Origin: Gammaproteobacteria bacterium
GTDB taxonomy: Bacteria; Pseudomonadota; Gammaproteobacteria; UBA1113
Length of the DNA: 52,522 nucleotides
Reading direction: 5' to 3'
Assembly: GCA_020051015.1 (NCBI GenBank)
Contig: JAGVJQ010000034.1
Location: 1-52,522, forward strand
Below, piece after piece: positions 34,427-43,656 of the stretch. The first letter of the stretch is position 1. The number at the start of each line of letters is the position of its first letter. The translations under genes and the position numbers were made by a program. The notes beneath the pieces are model-generated. The model was not told the DNA's origin and searched no databases. It worked only from the letters and a program-made list of their open reading frames with translations.

Positions 34427-35452
34427 TTAATCATCATCTGGTTTGTGGCCATACTTGATTAAATAATCATTTGCTAATTTTTTTGCTTCCTCTTGCTGTG
34501 CTGGAGTAAGCAAACTGTAGATATCATTCTTTGCTTTATTATAATCACTAACCGTTGAATCTAATGTACTTGCCGTCGCCATCCATGCATAAGCTTGCAC
34601 CATATCTTGCTGCACGCCCTTGCCATTATAATACATCAATCCCATACTGTAATCGCCTTCAGGATCACCTAACTCAGCAGCTTTTTGATAATATTTAATG
34701 GCTTCCTTATAATCTTTAGGTACGCCATGTCCACCTTCATAAAGCCCCCCTAAAGCCAGGTATGCGGACGTATATTTTTGAGCTGCTGCTTTTTGATACC
34801 AATCCATGGCCATTTTATAATCTTTCGGTACACCATCGCCATATTGATACATAGAACCCATATTATATTGCGCTGTTGAAAGCCCTTGATCTGCGGCTTT
34901 GCGATACCATTCAGCAGCTAATTTATAATCTTGCGTCACACCATAACCATTATCATATAAAATGCCTAAACCAAGTTGTGCGCGTGCATTGCCTTGATTA
35001 GCAGCTTTAGTATACCACTCATAGGTTTTAGCATAATCCTTGGCTACACCATCACCATGATAATACATATTACCAACGTTATACTGCGCATCAGCCATAC
35101 CTTGTTCAGCGGCTTTTTCATACCATTTTACCGCTTCCGCATAATCTTGCTTTACACCATAGCCACCATCATACATTGATCCAAGCTCATATTGGGCTGC
35201 GGCTAAGCCTTGTTCAGCAGCTTTGCGATACCATTCGGCGGCAGTACCATAATTACGCATTGCCCCATCACCGGTATCATACATAACTGCCATATTATAT
35301 TGCGCTTGGACATCGCCTTTATTCGCCAATGGCTGACAGGTAGCAATATCACTACAAACGTTATAAGGTAAATCATCTGCCGAGGCTATTCCGGTTGCCA
35401 ATGCCCCCATTAATCCGACAGCCATTGAAACCAGAACATTTTTCGTTTTCAT
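34427..35452 (-). CDS. Secreted Sel1-repeat (TPR-like) protein
   Basis: From the ATG at 35452 (GGAGAA upstream) the protein starts with a signal peptide (MKTKNVLVSMAVGL...IASA), so it is exported. It then carries seven Sel1-type repeats of about 36 residues, with the typical A.xYxxGxxYxxGxGVxxDYxxAxxWYxKAA pattern, up to about residue 300. A Lys-rich helix with PAQQEEAKKLA closes it. Sel1 proteins act as protein-binding scaffolds; in Legionella (LpnE, EnhC, LidL) they affect host entry and trafficking. It has 341 aa and stands alone between two unlinked genes. Host-related function is inference. Confidence 0.9.
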   Translation of the reverse strand: MKTKNVLVSMAVGLMGALATGIASADDLPYNVCSDIATCQPLANKGDVQAQYNMAVMYDTGDGAMRNYGTAAEWYRKAAEQGLAAAQYELGSMYDGGYGVKQDYAEAVKWYEKAAEQGMADAQYNVGNMYYHGDGVAKDYAKTYEWYTKAANQGNARAQLGLGILYDNGYGVTQDYKLAAEWYRKAADQGLSTAQYNMGSMYQYGDGVPKDYKMAMDWYQKAAAQKYTSAYLALGGLYEGGHGVPKDYKEAIKYYQKAAELGDPEGDYSMGLMYYNGKGVQQDMVQAYAWMATASTLDSTVSDYNKAKNDIYSLLTPAQQEEAKKLANDYLIKYGHKPDDD

Positions 35453-35594
35453 GTTAGTTCTCCGAACCATAGCTCTTTGTATTAATTATAATCGTAGATT
35501 GATTACTTGCTTTAAATCTAAAAAAGAATGCTTTTTATTATATGTTATTTTATTTGAAAATCGGTTGTGGATAATTAATATTTAATAAAAAATA

Positions 35595-36842
35595 TCAACA
35601 TATTAGTGAAAAGTAAAAGGTGGCACCTTTACCAACCTCGGCCTTAGCCCATATTTCCCCACCATGCTTCTTAACAACTCGAGAAACCGTTGCTAATCCA
35701 ATACCAGTACCTTTAAACTCCTCATCGGTATGTAGTCGTTTAAATGGTACAAATAATGTATCTGCTTTCTTCATGTCAAAGCCAGCACCATTATCGCGAA
35801 CAAAAAATATTTTTTTACCATTTTTGTTTTTTTCACAGCCTACTTCTATCACTGCATTCTTAACATAAGAAGTATATTTCCAAGCATTATTTAATAAATT
35901 TTCTAATAAAATACTTAATAAGCCGCTATCGCCTTGAACAACTAAATCATTCTCGATTTTAAATGATACCGCTCTTAATGAATCTTGCTCCTTTAATTTT
36001 TGTGCAATATCTTTCGCTAATTGAGATAAATTTACCTTACTAAATTGTATTTTTTTACTAGTTACGCGCGATAACATCAATAAACTATCAATTAAATCAC
36101 TCATATCAAAAACAGCTTTTTGTATTTGTTGTAAATATTCCTTACCACCATGATCAATTTTTTCGCTACATTTCATCGTAAGTACATCGCTATATGTGGC
36201 AATTCGTTGTAATGGTGCACGTAAATCATGAGATACAGAATATGAAAAAGCTTCTAATTCTTTATTTAAATCTTCCAATTCGACTGTTCTTTGTTTAACT
36301 CGGTTTTCTAATTCACCAAAAATTTGAACATTCTCCATGGCAATCGATGTGCTGTCCGCTAATGCTTGTAATAAATGAATTTCTTCATCCGTTGCAATAT
36401 GATGCGTAGCCCAATAATTGCCAATTGCACCAATTGGAGATTCGGTACGAATGGGAACCATTAAAATACTTTTAACGAAAGTCGGACGATATGCATCAAT
36501 TGGAATTCGTGGATCAACATAAATATCTTCAATCATCACTGCTTGTCGATTTAACATCACCCAACCACTGATACATTTTTCCATGGGAAATTTTTGCCCT
36601 TTCCATAATGGCGCAATAGCTTCTTCATCATAGTAATAACATTTATCACCATCTCGCAACACAAACGTCGCGCCATCGGCACCAGTTAGCTGACGTGCCG
36701 CATGTCGAACTATTTTAGTAATAGAATCTAAATCACGTGTTAATGACAGATCTTGAATAGTTTTAATTAAACTAAACGTTGCTTCATAAAAGGAAAGCTG
36801 AAGAGAATTATCACTTAATGCATCAAACCTAGACTCACTCAT
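35595..36842 (-). CDS. GAF-domain sensor histidine kinase
   Basis: This 415-residue protein has an N-terminal GAF domain (about 30-170), a short coiled coil (FGELENRVKQRTVELEDLNKELEAF), a HisKA domain with the phosphoacceptor His205 in SYSVSHDLRAPL and a C-terminal HATPase with the N box (LLNNAWKYT), G1 box (DNGAGFD) and G2 box (GTGIGLA). There is no transmembrane segment, so it is cytoplasmic. No response regulator is adjacent. It is similar in layout to phytochrome-like and PAS/GAF light/redox kinases, but no chromophore Cys can be argued. Confidence 0.92.
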   Translation of the reverse strand: MSESRFDALSDNSLQLSFYEATFSLIKTIQDLSLTRDLDSITKIVRHAARQLTGADGATFVLRDGDKCYYYDEEAIAPLWKGQKFPMEKCISGWVMLNRQAVMIEDIYVDPRIPIDAYRPTFVKSILMVPIRTESPIGAIGNYWATHHIATDEEIHLLQALADSTSIAMENVQIFGELENRVKQRTVELEDLNKELEAFSYSVSHDLRAPLQRIATYSDVLTMKCSEKIDHGGKEYLQQIQKAVFDMSDLIDSLLMLSRVTSKKIQFSKVNLSQLAKDIAQKLKEQDSLRAVSFKIENDLVVQGDSGLLSILLENLLNNAWKYTSYVKNAVIEVGCEKNKNGKKIFFVRDNGAGFDMKKADTLFVPFKRLHTDEEFKGTGIGLATVSRVVKKHGGEIWAKAEVGKGATFYFSLIC

Positions 36843-36882
36843 AACTTTTTCTCTTTAAAAGTAATAATATGTAGCCTATTAG

Positions 36883-36905
36883 TAAGTATAATACGCTTAT
36901 ACTTA
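36883..36905. repeat. Inverted repeat upstream of the histidine kinase gene
   Basis: TAAGTATAA-TACGC-TTATACTTA is a perfect nine-base inverted repeat 41 bases before the kinase start and 34 bases after the end of the VOC gene. It is too AT-rich for a strong terminator. An operator or weak terminator is possible. Confidence 0.4.
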
Positions 36906-36938
36906 TCGCACCGTGCTAATAAAGCTATTTTGTTAATA

Positions 36939-37337
36939 TTAGCGTAATATTTCATTAGCAATTTCGATTAAATTACCATCAGGATCACGGCAATAAATTG
37001 AATAAATTGGGCATAATGCACCGGTTCTTTCGACGGGACCGAGCTCGATTACAATATGATTTTTATGTAAATATTCAATTATGTTAGCAATAGGTGTTGA
37101 AGTTATTAAACATATATCAGCTGAACCTGGTTTTGGATGAACCGCTTTAGGTTCTATTTCTTTTCCAGATTCATGCAGATTAATTTTTTGTTGTCCAAAC
37201 TTAAGTGCAACTCGTTCATTATCTTTACCAAAATGAACTAATTCCATACCTAATATATTATGATAAAAATCAATGGTTTTATTAATATCACTTATGGTTA
37301 AGACCAAGTGATCCAATTTTTTAATATTGATATTCAT
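36939..37337 (-). CDS. VOC (glyoxalase/dioxygenase) family protein
   Basis: This 132-residue single-subunit VOC-fold protein has KLDHLVLTISDINKTIDFYHNILGMEL at the N-terminus with the first metal-ligand His, and DPDGNLIEIANE at the C-terminus with the Glu ligand. Family members include glyoxalases, fosfomycin-type thiol transferases and lactoylglutathione lyase relatives; which one cannot be told. It begins six bases after batD ends on the same strand, so it is the last gene of the Bat operon. Confidence 0.9.
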   Translation of the reverse strand: MNINIKKLDHLVLTISDINKTIDFYHNILGMELVHFGKDNERVALKFGQQKINLHESGKEIEPKAVHPKPGSADICLITSTPIANIIEYLHKNHIVIELGPVERTGALCPIYSIYCRDPDGNLIEIANEILR

Positions 37338-37343
37338 AATCCG

Positions 37344-39212
37344 TTACTCTGGATATAATTTTGGTAATTGTCCATCATTTTTTTTGCTGATACTCTTTTC
37401 TGGCACTAAATCATTCGCAATCATTTGCCAAGTAAAATCAGCTTGCCAGGTACCACTACTTGCGGAATATCGTATCTTATCTAATGCTGCGATTGCTTCT
37501 TTTGCTTGAGCTGATTTACATTTAGATGCAATATCTGTTAAAGATAAAATCGATGCCTCTGGCCATACTCGTTGCGCCAAACCAATTAAAGCTACTGCAA
37601 ATTGCTGTGGATTTTGCGCTTTAACTGCTTGCTCAACTCGAGCTCGTGCTTGCCGTAATGTTTCTGATGTACCAATATCATGTGATTTTTCATTGAGTTG
37701 CGCTACCGTTTTCTTAACTCTAGTACCTCGATAAATCAACCATGCAATAATGGTTATTAACCAAATAATACCTAATGCAACAGTGATCCAAAACCAATAA
37801 TTAGTCGCCTTCATTTTAGAAATTACTGAATTCTTTTGTGTCGTTAAATTCGTCATTAACGTGTTAGATTCTGTATTTGAAGGAATTGACACTGGCGTAA
37901 TTGGCTGTGAAGAACCACTAGCCGCTGGCAACACATTAATAGTTTTAGCAGGTAAAGTTGCTGTTTCCATCATATCTGTTTTAGTATCCCACCAATTGAC
38001 AACAATAGATGGTAAAGTCACCGTTCCAGCTTGTGTTGGAATATATGCTGCTTTTTCAATACGCGTACCAAATACATTTTCACCATCTGAGCTGCTAGTC
38101 ATCGCTGGCTTATCTGGATAAATTTGAAACCCAGGAATATTATTTGCGATCATAACTGGCAATTGTGTAGCCATAATACCTTGCGCTGCTAATTTGACCG
38201 TGCGCGTCACAGGGACACCAACTTGAACATTATCTAAATTAGATGACCACTGTTCACTAATTTGTACGTCACCTGCTGGCAACCACCACGTATTGGCAGC
38301 AGCAGTTGGAATGGGTTGAATAGTTGCCTTAATCGAATTCGCTGACGTTTGAACTGACTTAAAATTTGCATTGGTAAAACTAACCATACTTCCTACCAAC
38401 ATATTTCCCATAAAGGTAGGACCTTTTATGTTTACCGTTCCACTTTTTTCGGGGAAAAATGCATATTTCATTTCAATAACTTGATAGGGATGATTATTAA
38501 TAACTTTTTGATATACATCATTTTGGCCAATACGAATAAAATTAGCGCCATCAGCACTTGGCTCTGATATTTGTGGATTGGCAATTTGTTTATCGTAATA
38601 TAGCCGCAAAGTATAAATTGCCTGACTTTGTACATAAGGTGAAGATGGTGATAAATCCGCTTTTAAAAACACATCCGGTATGGATGGTGTTGCAGTGCTT
38701 GGCGTCACTGGTGGTGGTGCTGATGCAGCAACAGTGGGTGTAGCACTAGCCGTAACTGGCGCATTGCTGATACCGCCTGTACCATCGTTTACACGAATAG
38801 TGATAGGTGAAGTTTGTTGGCTGCCAAGACTAATAGCAGGAATTGTTAAAATACCAGCATGTTTAGGTGATAAGGTAAAGATCCAAACTGTCTCTGTTAC
38901 CATACGATTGTTTGACATAGCAACTTGTTGTGTTTGGCTGGAGCTCAACAAATCAAAATCATTCACTACGGTGCTTAAATCCGGCACTGCATTATTAGAA
39001 ATATTACCTGCATAAATTGTTAGTTGAATATTATCGCCAAGATCCAGTGATTGTTTGTCAACGCTTGCTGTTACATCTGCTTTCACTATCGTTGAAAAGC
39101 ATAACAAGCTAATTGTTATCACCATGACGAATATCTTATGAACACTAACTAGTTTTGAAAAAACTTTACTGATTTTTTGCAAAAGCAAACTATGTAAAAT
39201 TGGTTTTACCAT
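37344..39212 (-). CDS. batD: BatD-like protein
   Basis: This 622-residue envelope protein has an N-terminal hydrophobic segment/signal (about 25-47), a large extracytoplasmic region of beta-sandwich type and one transmembrane helix near residues 470-492 (YWFWITVALGIIWLITIIAWL), followed by a cytoplasmic helical tail. The first folded segment, ADVTASVDKQSLDLGDNIQLTI, is the typical oxygen-tolerance/BatD beginning. A Thr/Pro/Ala-rich linker lies around 150-175. Its ATG overlaps the end of the TPR gene by seven bases. Bat proteins are linked to aerotolerance and envelope stress in other bacteria. Confidence 0.9.
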   Translation of the reverse strand: MVKPILHSLLLQKISKVFSKLVSVHKIFVMVITISLLCFSTIVKADVTASVDKQSLDLGDNIQLTIYAGNISNNAVPDLSTVVNDFDLLSSSQTQQVAMSNNRMVTETVWIFTLSPKHAGILTIPAISLGSQQTSPITIRVNDGTGGISNAPVTASATPTVAASAPPPVTPSTATPSIPDVFLKADLSPSSPYVQSQAIYTLRLYYDKQIANPQISEPSADGANFIRIGQNDVYQKVINNHPYQVIEMKYAFFPEKSGTVNIKGPTFMGNMLVGSMVSFTNANFKSVQTSANSIKATIQPIPTAAANTWWLPAGDVQISEQWSSNLDNVQVGVPVTRTVKLAAQGIMATQLPVMIANNIPGFQIYPDKPAMTSSSDGENVFGTRIEKAAYIPTQAGTVTLPSIVVNWWDTKTDMMETATLPAKTINVLPAASGSSQPITPVSIPSNTESNTLMTNLTTQKNSVISKMKATNYWFWITVALGIIWLITIIAWLIYRGTRVKKTVAQLNEKSHDIGTSETLRQARARVEQAVKAQNPQQFAVALIGLAQRVWPEASILSLTDIASKCKSAQAKEAIAALDKIRYSASSGTWQADFTWQMIANDLVPEKSISKKNDGQLPKLYPE

Positions 39213-40255
39213 GGTTGTTGCCCTTGTTGTTGTAACTGTTGATAAGTTGCATGGTCGCGTAAAAATTTTTGATGTAAAAGTCCGCCAGGATCATCTGGAA
39301 TACTTTGTAACCATTGCTCGGTTGCTTGTTGTTCGCTTTGTTGCGTTGACTGGCCTTTATTACCTAATTGAGCTGGTTGATTATTAGCATGACTATTTGC
39401 TTGTTGTTGGTCATTATTATTTTGTTGTTGATTATCCTGATTTTGGCCAGTTTGATTATTTTGATCATTTGATTGCTGGTTATTTTGATTATTATTTTGT
39501 TGCTGATCTTGTCCAGCTTGTGTTTGATTATTACTGGTATCTTGATTTTTTTGAACGTTATTTGATTGATTAGCATCATTTTTTTGATCTGATTGGCTAT
39601 TTTGTTGTTGAGAATCGTTTTGGTTATTTGATTGAGATTGATCATTTTGTTGTTGTGAATTATTTTGTTTATCTGACGATGATTGATTGTTTTGCTGTTG
39701 ATTTGATGACTGTTGTTGCTCAGACTGATCTGATGAATTAGAATTTTGCGCTTGTTGTTGCGAATTATCTTTTTTATCTCGTGATGATTTTGATGAATCT
39801 TGTTGATTTTGTTGTTTTTGTTGCTGTAGTAATTTTTCTACCATCTCTTTATTGTATTGTGCGTCACTAAAATGAGGATTTTGCTTTAACGCTTGGTTAT
39901 AGGCATCAATTGCTGCTTGATAATTGCCTAAATGCGCAAGAGTATTCCCGCGATTATAATACCCCTGTGCTGAGTTATCTTTAGCAAAGAGCTGTTCTGC
40001 TTGTTGATACTTGCCGGCGCGATAATAAGCGACGCCTTGCCAATCCGGCGTTGTAAATAAATTAGCAGCCGCTGCAGGTTGCCCAGCTTGTAATGCTTTG
40101 GCACCTTGCTGATCCGGACGCAACCATAAATCATTCCAAGAAAATGCCGATGCAGATTGGGCAGTAAAAAATAACATAAAAACAGCCATAGCTGCGCGAT
40201 ATAAAGCCCCTCTTTTCTTACTTGCAGGGGTATACCCATCATATGGCAATTTCAT
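39206..40255 (-). CDS. batC: TPR protein of the Bat operon with Q/N-rich tail
   Basis: From the ATG at 40255 (AGGAGG upstream, and ATGA overlap with batB) this is 349 aa. A signal/anchor segment (about 18-37) is followed by TPR units (about 55-140; YYRAGKYQQAEQLF, NRGNTLAHLGNYQAAIDAY). Residues about 143-310 are almost entirely Gln, Asn and Ser with some Asp/Lys. The C-terminus ends with the conserved WLQSIPDDPGGLLHQKF block. The TPR-plus-low-complexity arrangement is known for this family, but the tract here is long. The symbol follows the BatC/BatE TPR usage and is approximate. Confidence 0.88.
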   Translation of the reverse strand: MKLPYDGYTPASKKRGALYRAAMAVFMLFFTAQSASAFSWNDLWLRPDQQGAKALQAGQPAAAANLFTTPDWQGVAYYRAGKYQQAEQLFAKDNSAQGYYNRGNTLAHLGNYQAAIDAYNQALKQNPHFSDAQYNKEMVEKLLQQQKQQNQQDSSKSSRDKKDNSQQQAQNSNSSDQSEQQQSSNQQQNNQSSSDKQNNSQQQNDQSQSNNQNDSQQQNSQSDQKNDANQSNNVQKNQDTSNNQTQAGQDQQQNNNQNNQQSNDQNNQTGQNQDNQQQNNNDQQQANSHANNQPAQLGNKGQSTQQSEQQATEQWLQSIPDDPGGLLHQKFLRDHATYQQLQQQGQQPW

Positions 40256-41262
40256 AATCGCCCTCCTAACCAACCGCGGCGGAATGCAAATAAACTAAGG
40301 AATAACAATGGCCATATCAACCACCTTCCCTCATCTTGCCATAAAGCTGTCGTTGCTTTATCTTTACCCGCTTTAAAATGAGTAGCCATAGTTGGCGTAA
40401 TTAATAATTTGCTGATATCGCTATCATCATTACTGAAGGTGGCATATTCACCATCTCCAGCCTGTGCTAAAGCTTGTAAACTAGCTGCATCTAATTTACT
40501 AAAGATAATGGCACCATTTTTATCTTGCAAAAATTGTCCATTTGGTTGCATGATCGGCGTATTCTTATTGGTTCCCACCCCCAATACTGAGACGTTATAA
40601 CCTTCTTTGGCTAACTTCTTTGCTTTATCAATAGCATGTGGTGTCGCTTTGCTCGCGGTAATAACAACAATTTCACCTTGGGTAGCACCTGCTTGCTTTA
40701 ATAACCTAGCAGCTAAGCTTAATCCTGAGGTCAAATCACTACCTTGGACGGGCATTAATGACGGATCAAGATCAGGAACCATAGCAGCTATCGTATTAGT
40801 ATCATTGGTTAAGGGTGAAACCACATAAGGTTCCCCACTGTAAACAACTAAGCCTGTTTGTCCATCTTTACTTTGTTGCAATAAATCCAATAATTTATAA
40901 CGTGCTCGAACTAAACGTGATGGTGCAATATCGGTTACTCGCATATCATTTGATAAATCAAAAACAATGACCCGATTAATGTCTTGTTTATAAACGGGTT
41001 GAGGCAAACGATCCCATGCTGGACCGGCTAATGCTATAACGGCAATTAACCAACCTATTGCCATTAATATCCACATCGCTAAACCACGTGTTCCAGCTTG
41101 ATGTATCAATAGATGTGGTAATAAATGAGGATCACATACTTTTGTCCAGTTGTGCGCTTTACGTTGGATTTTATTCGAGAAAATCCATAGCAATGCTAAA
41201 GGTAGTAACGCTAATAACCACCAGGGACGAATAAAATGAAATTGATGTATAAATGCCATCAT
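40252..41262 (-). CDS. batB: BatB-like von Willebrand factor A protein
   Basis: It starts at 41262, where the ATG overlaps the batA stop as ATGA; the longer ORF reaches into batA. The protein (336 aa) has two N-terminal and one C-terminal transmembrane segments around a vWA domain. The metal-binding MIDAS sequence expected as DxSxS reads DLSND, and the usual TDG strand reads VVITASKA, so the metal site looks degenerate compared with BatA. This pairing of an intact and a weakened vWA protein may matter for complex formation. Family assignment rests on operon position and fold pattern. Confidence 0.9.
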   Translation of the reverse strand: MMAFIHQFHFIRPWWLLALLPLALLWIFSNKIQRKAHNWTKVCDPHLLPHLLIHQAGTRGLAMWILMAIGWLIAVIALAGPAWDRLPQPVYKQDINRVIVFDLSNDMRVTDIAPSRLVRARYKLLDLLQQSKDGQTGLVVYSGEPYVVSPLTNDTNTIAAMVPDLDPSLMPVQGSDLTSGLSLAARLLKQAGATQGEIVVITASKATPHAIDKAKKLAKEGYNVSVLGVGTNKNTPIMQPNGQFLQDKNGAIIFSKLDAASLQALAQAGDGEYATFSNDDSDISKLLITPTMATHFKAGKDKATTALWQDEGRWLIWPLLFLSLFAFRRGWLGGRL

Positions 41263-42251
41263 TTTTTGTTTAACCTTCCTGTCACTACTAATGCTGACAG
41301 CAACAATGCCAAACCAAGTGGCCATGGATATAACTCTTTCACTGGCCGAAAATATTGTTTATCCGCAGAAATTGGCTGTAGTTTATTAATTTGTTCGTAA
41401 ATTTGTTTTAGTGCTTCACTATCACGCGCACGGAAATACTGACCACCCGTAATAGATGCAATTTGCTTTAACGTTCCCTCATCTAAATCGGCAGAAGGAT
41501 TAACGTATTGTGGCCCCCAAAATGTTTGTACAATAGCTTTATCAGAACCAATACCAATGGTATAAATTTGTATCCCTTGTTTAGCAGCCATTGCTGCGGC
41601 ATCAGTGGGCGATACAAAACCAGTATTACTTGCACCATCAGTTAATAATACCAACACTCGACTTTTTGCTGGGTATTGCATTAAACGCTTAACCGATAAA
41701 CCAATGGCATCACCAATGTCGGTCATCTGTCCTGCTAAACCAATGGTTGCATCACTAAGCATTTGGTGAACCGTTTTGCGATCGAATGTTAATGGTGTTT
41801 GTAAATAAGCTTGCGATCCAAACAAAACTAATCCTAATCGATCGCCTTGACGTTGGTCGATGAAATTACCGGCCACCGCTTTAATCATCGTTAAACGATT
41901 TACTGTTTTGCCATTGAGTGACATATCAGGAATTTCCATACTGCCTGACAAATCAACTGCTAGCATAATATTACGGCCTGCTTGCTGAATCATGACCGGT
42001 TTTCCTAACCATTCAGGCCCGGCTGCAGCAATCACGATTAATATCCAAATAAGATAAGCTAATAAACTTTGCCACGTTTTTATGCTGGTCGTTAATTCTG
42101 TTGGCACCGCATTAATTGCTTGCAAGCGTGCAAAAAATGGCACTCGCAGTGCTGATTGCTCCAGTGGTTTTGCGCGCGGCAATAAATAAGGAACAACCAA
42201 GGGTAATGGTAATAATAATAACGCCCACCAAGTCGCTAAATGTAGCATCAT
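41259..42251 (-). CDS. batA: BatA-like von Willebrand factor A protein
   Basis: It starts at the ATG at 42251 (ATGA overlap with the DUF4381 stop); the longer start is a GTG. The protein has 330 aa, with two N-terminal transmembrane segments, a vWA domain with an intact MIDAS motif (AVDLSGSM, then LLTDGASNTG) and a C-terminal transmembrane segment (LGLALLLSALVV). It is expected to expose a metal-dependent binding domain to the periplasm or cytoplasmic face and to work with BatB and the MoxR ATPase. Confidence 0.93.
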   Translation of the reverse strand: MMLHLATWWALLLLPLPLVVPYLLPRAKPLEQSALRVPFFARLQAINAVPTELTTSIKTWQSLLAYLIWILIVIAAAGPEWLGKPVMIQQAGRNIMLAVDLSGSMEIPDMSLNGKTVNRLTMIKAVAGNFIDQRQGDRLGLVLFGSQAYLQTPLTFDRKTVHQMLSDATIGLAGQMTDIGDAIGLSVKRLMQYPAKSRVLVLLTDGASNTGFVSPTDAAAMAAKQGIQIYTIGIGSDKAIVQTFWGPQYVNPSADLDEGTLKQIASITGGQYFRARDSEALKQIYEQINKLQPISADKQYFRPVKELYPWPLGLALLLSALVVTGRLNKK

Positions 42252-42727
42252 AAACACCGTTTAATGGTTTGTTCGATTAATGAAAACAAGTCATCTAAGT
42301 TATCATCTATTTCACTGGCATAAGGTGCCGTTATTAATAAACGACCACAGCCTTGAGTATATTTTTTTGATCGCGAAACTTCATCCAAAAAAACTAGCCA
42401 ATTTTCATCATATAATCCAGCAACTTGCTGCCTGGAATAACGAACTAATAAGGCTTTTTTTAACAAAATCGACATTTGACTAGCGACATGTTGTTTATCG
42501 GTATATTTGGCAAACCAATGTCGCAACTCAACCAGTTGTTTTAAGGCTAATCGACGACGGCGTAATTTAAGCCAGTGTCGCCATAAAAAATAACCCACAG
42601 TAATCAACAATAAAATGCTTAATCCAAGTAAAATATACCAACCAGGCGCGAGTGGCCACCAAGAAACTGGAGCGGGTTGCTGAATATCTTTTAACTGTTG
42701 TAACACACTATCTGCCGGGTTATTCAT
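42248..42727 (-). CDS. DUF4381 membrane protein
   Basis: This 159-residue protein has one transmembrane helix near residues 29-48 (GWYILLGLSILLLITVGYFLW) and a basic cytoplasmic part (RHWLKLRRRRLALKQLVELRHW). The pattern and position between DUF58 and batA are those of DUF4381, a constant Bat-operon member in gammaproteobacteria. It overlaps both neighbouring genes by four bases (ATGA), so the operon is translated as a coupled chain. Confidence 0.9.
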   Translation of the reverse strand: MNNPADSVLQQLKDIQQPAPVSWWPLAPGWYILLGLSILLLITVGYFLWRHWLKLRRRRLALKQLVELRHWFAKYTDKQHVASQMSILLKKALLVRYSRQQVAGLYDENWLVFLDEVSRSKKYTQGCGRLLITAPYASEIDDNLDDLFSLIEQTIKRCL

Positions 42728-43644
42728 TTTTTAACCCCTCGCACTTTTAATAATGCATGATAAAGAACTGTCGCAACATCATCTTGCGTTGATAAACTAA
42801 TTAATGGAATTCGTTGTCGCCCTAATATCGTCTTCACTTCATCAAAATGCAAAGTAAATTGTTGATTATATTTATCACAAAATGCTTTTGAATGAGTGTC
42901 AAATCGTAATAATTGATTGCCATTAGTAACTTGATAAGTACCAGGCAATGGCGCATCACGCTCCAGCGGATCGCTAACATGACAAGCAATGATTTCACTA
43001 TGTTCTGCGATATTACGCATATGACGCTCTACAATTGGCGTCATACCAGTGAAATCACTAATCATAAAAACCAACCCGCCGGGATAGCAAATTCGTCTCA
43101 ATTGTGCAACGACAAGTTCTAATTGTTGTGATGAAAAAAACTCTGGTGTTTCATTATTCAAACGAGCAATTTGCTGCATCAATGGTAAAACACCTTGTTT
43201 ACGACTACGCGGTTTTATGGCATGAAAATCACTATCATGAAACACCACGCCGCCCACTCTGTCGCCTTGATGAACAGCAGCCCAAGCTAAAATAGCAGCA
43301 GCTTGCGCTGCAACCACCGATTTAAACGTAACGCGACTACCAAATCGCATACTGAGCGATTGATCTAATACAATAAAGACTGGACGTTCACGTTCTTCTC
43401 GAAATAATTTGGTATGCGCACGACCACTTCGCGCCATCACTCGCCAATCCATAAAACGAATATCATCGCCAGCTTGATAACCTCGTGTTTCGTCAAAATC
43501 CATACCACGTCCGCGAATATGCGATAAATAACTACCAGAACGAGCGGTCTGCACGGATTTTTTGTTAATTAACGCTACATGCTCAGCGGCTCGTTGCAAC
43601 GCAATTAACTGACTGATATCAACGTTAATATCGGTTATTAACAT
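42724..43644 (-). CDS. DUF58 protein of the MoxR/Bat operon
   Basis: This 306-residue protein carries the DUF58 signature GMDFDETRGYQAGDDIRFMDWRVMAR, followed by a vWA-like domain (VFIVLDQSLSMRFG, with a DxSxS-type site). DUF58 proteins act with MoxR AAA ATPases, perhaps as adaptors for cofactor or complex assembly. It begins 12 bases after moxR and overlaps the DUF4381 gene by four bases. Confidence 0.92.
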   Translation of the reverse strand: MLITDINVDISQLIALQRAAEHVALINKKSVQTARSGSYLSHIRGRGMDFDETRGYQAGDDIRFMDWRVMARSGRAHTKLFREERERPVFIVLDQSLSMRFGSRVTFKSVVAAQAAAILAWAAVHQGDRVGGVVFHDSDFHAIKPRSRKQGVLPLMQQIARLNNETPEFFSSQQLELVVAQLRRICYPGGLVFMISDFTGMTPIVERHMRNIAEHSEIIACHVSDPLERDAPLPGTYQVTNGNQLLRFDTHSKAFCDKYNQQFTLHFDEVKTILGRQRIPLISLSTQDDVATVLYHALLKVRGVKK

Positions 43645-43656
43645 ACTTATCCTCGG

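Noticed and set aside
39364-39645. 93-residue Ile/Asn/Lys-rich ORF on the minus strand
   Set aside because: It is a shifted frame of the Gln/Asn-rich repeat in the TPR gene; low-complexity CAA/AAT codons leave alternative frames open.
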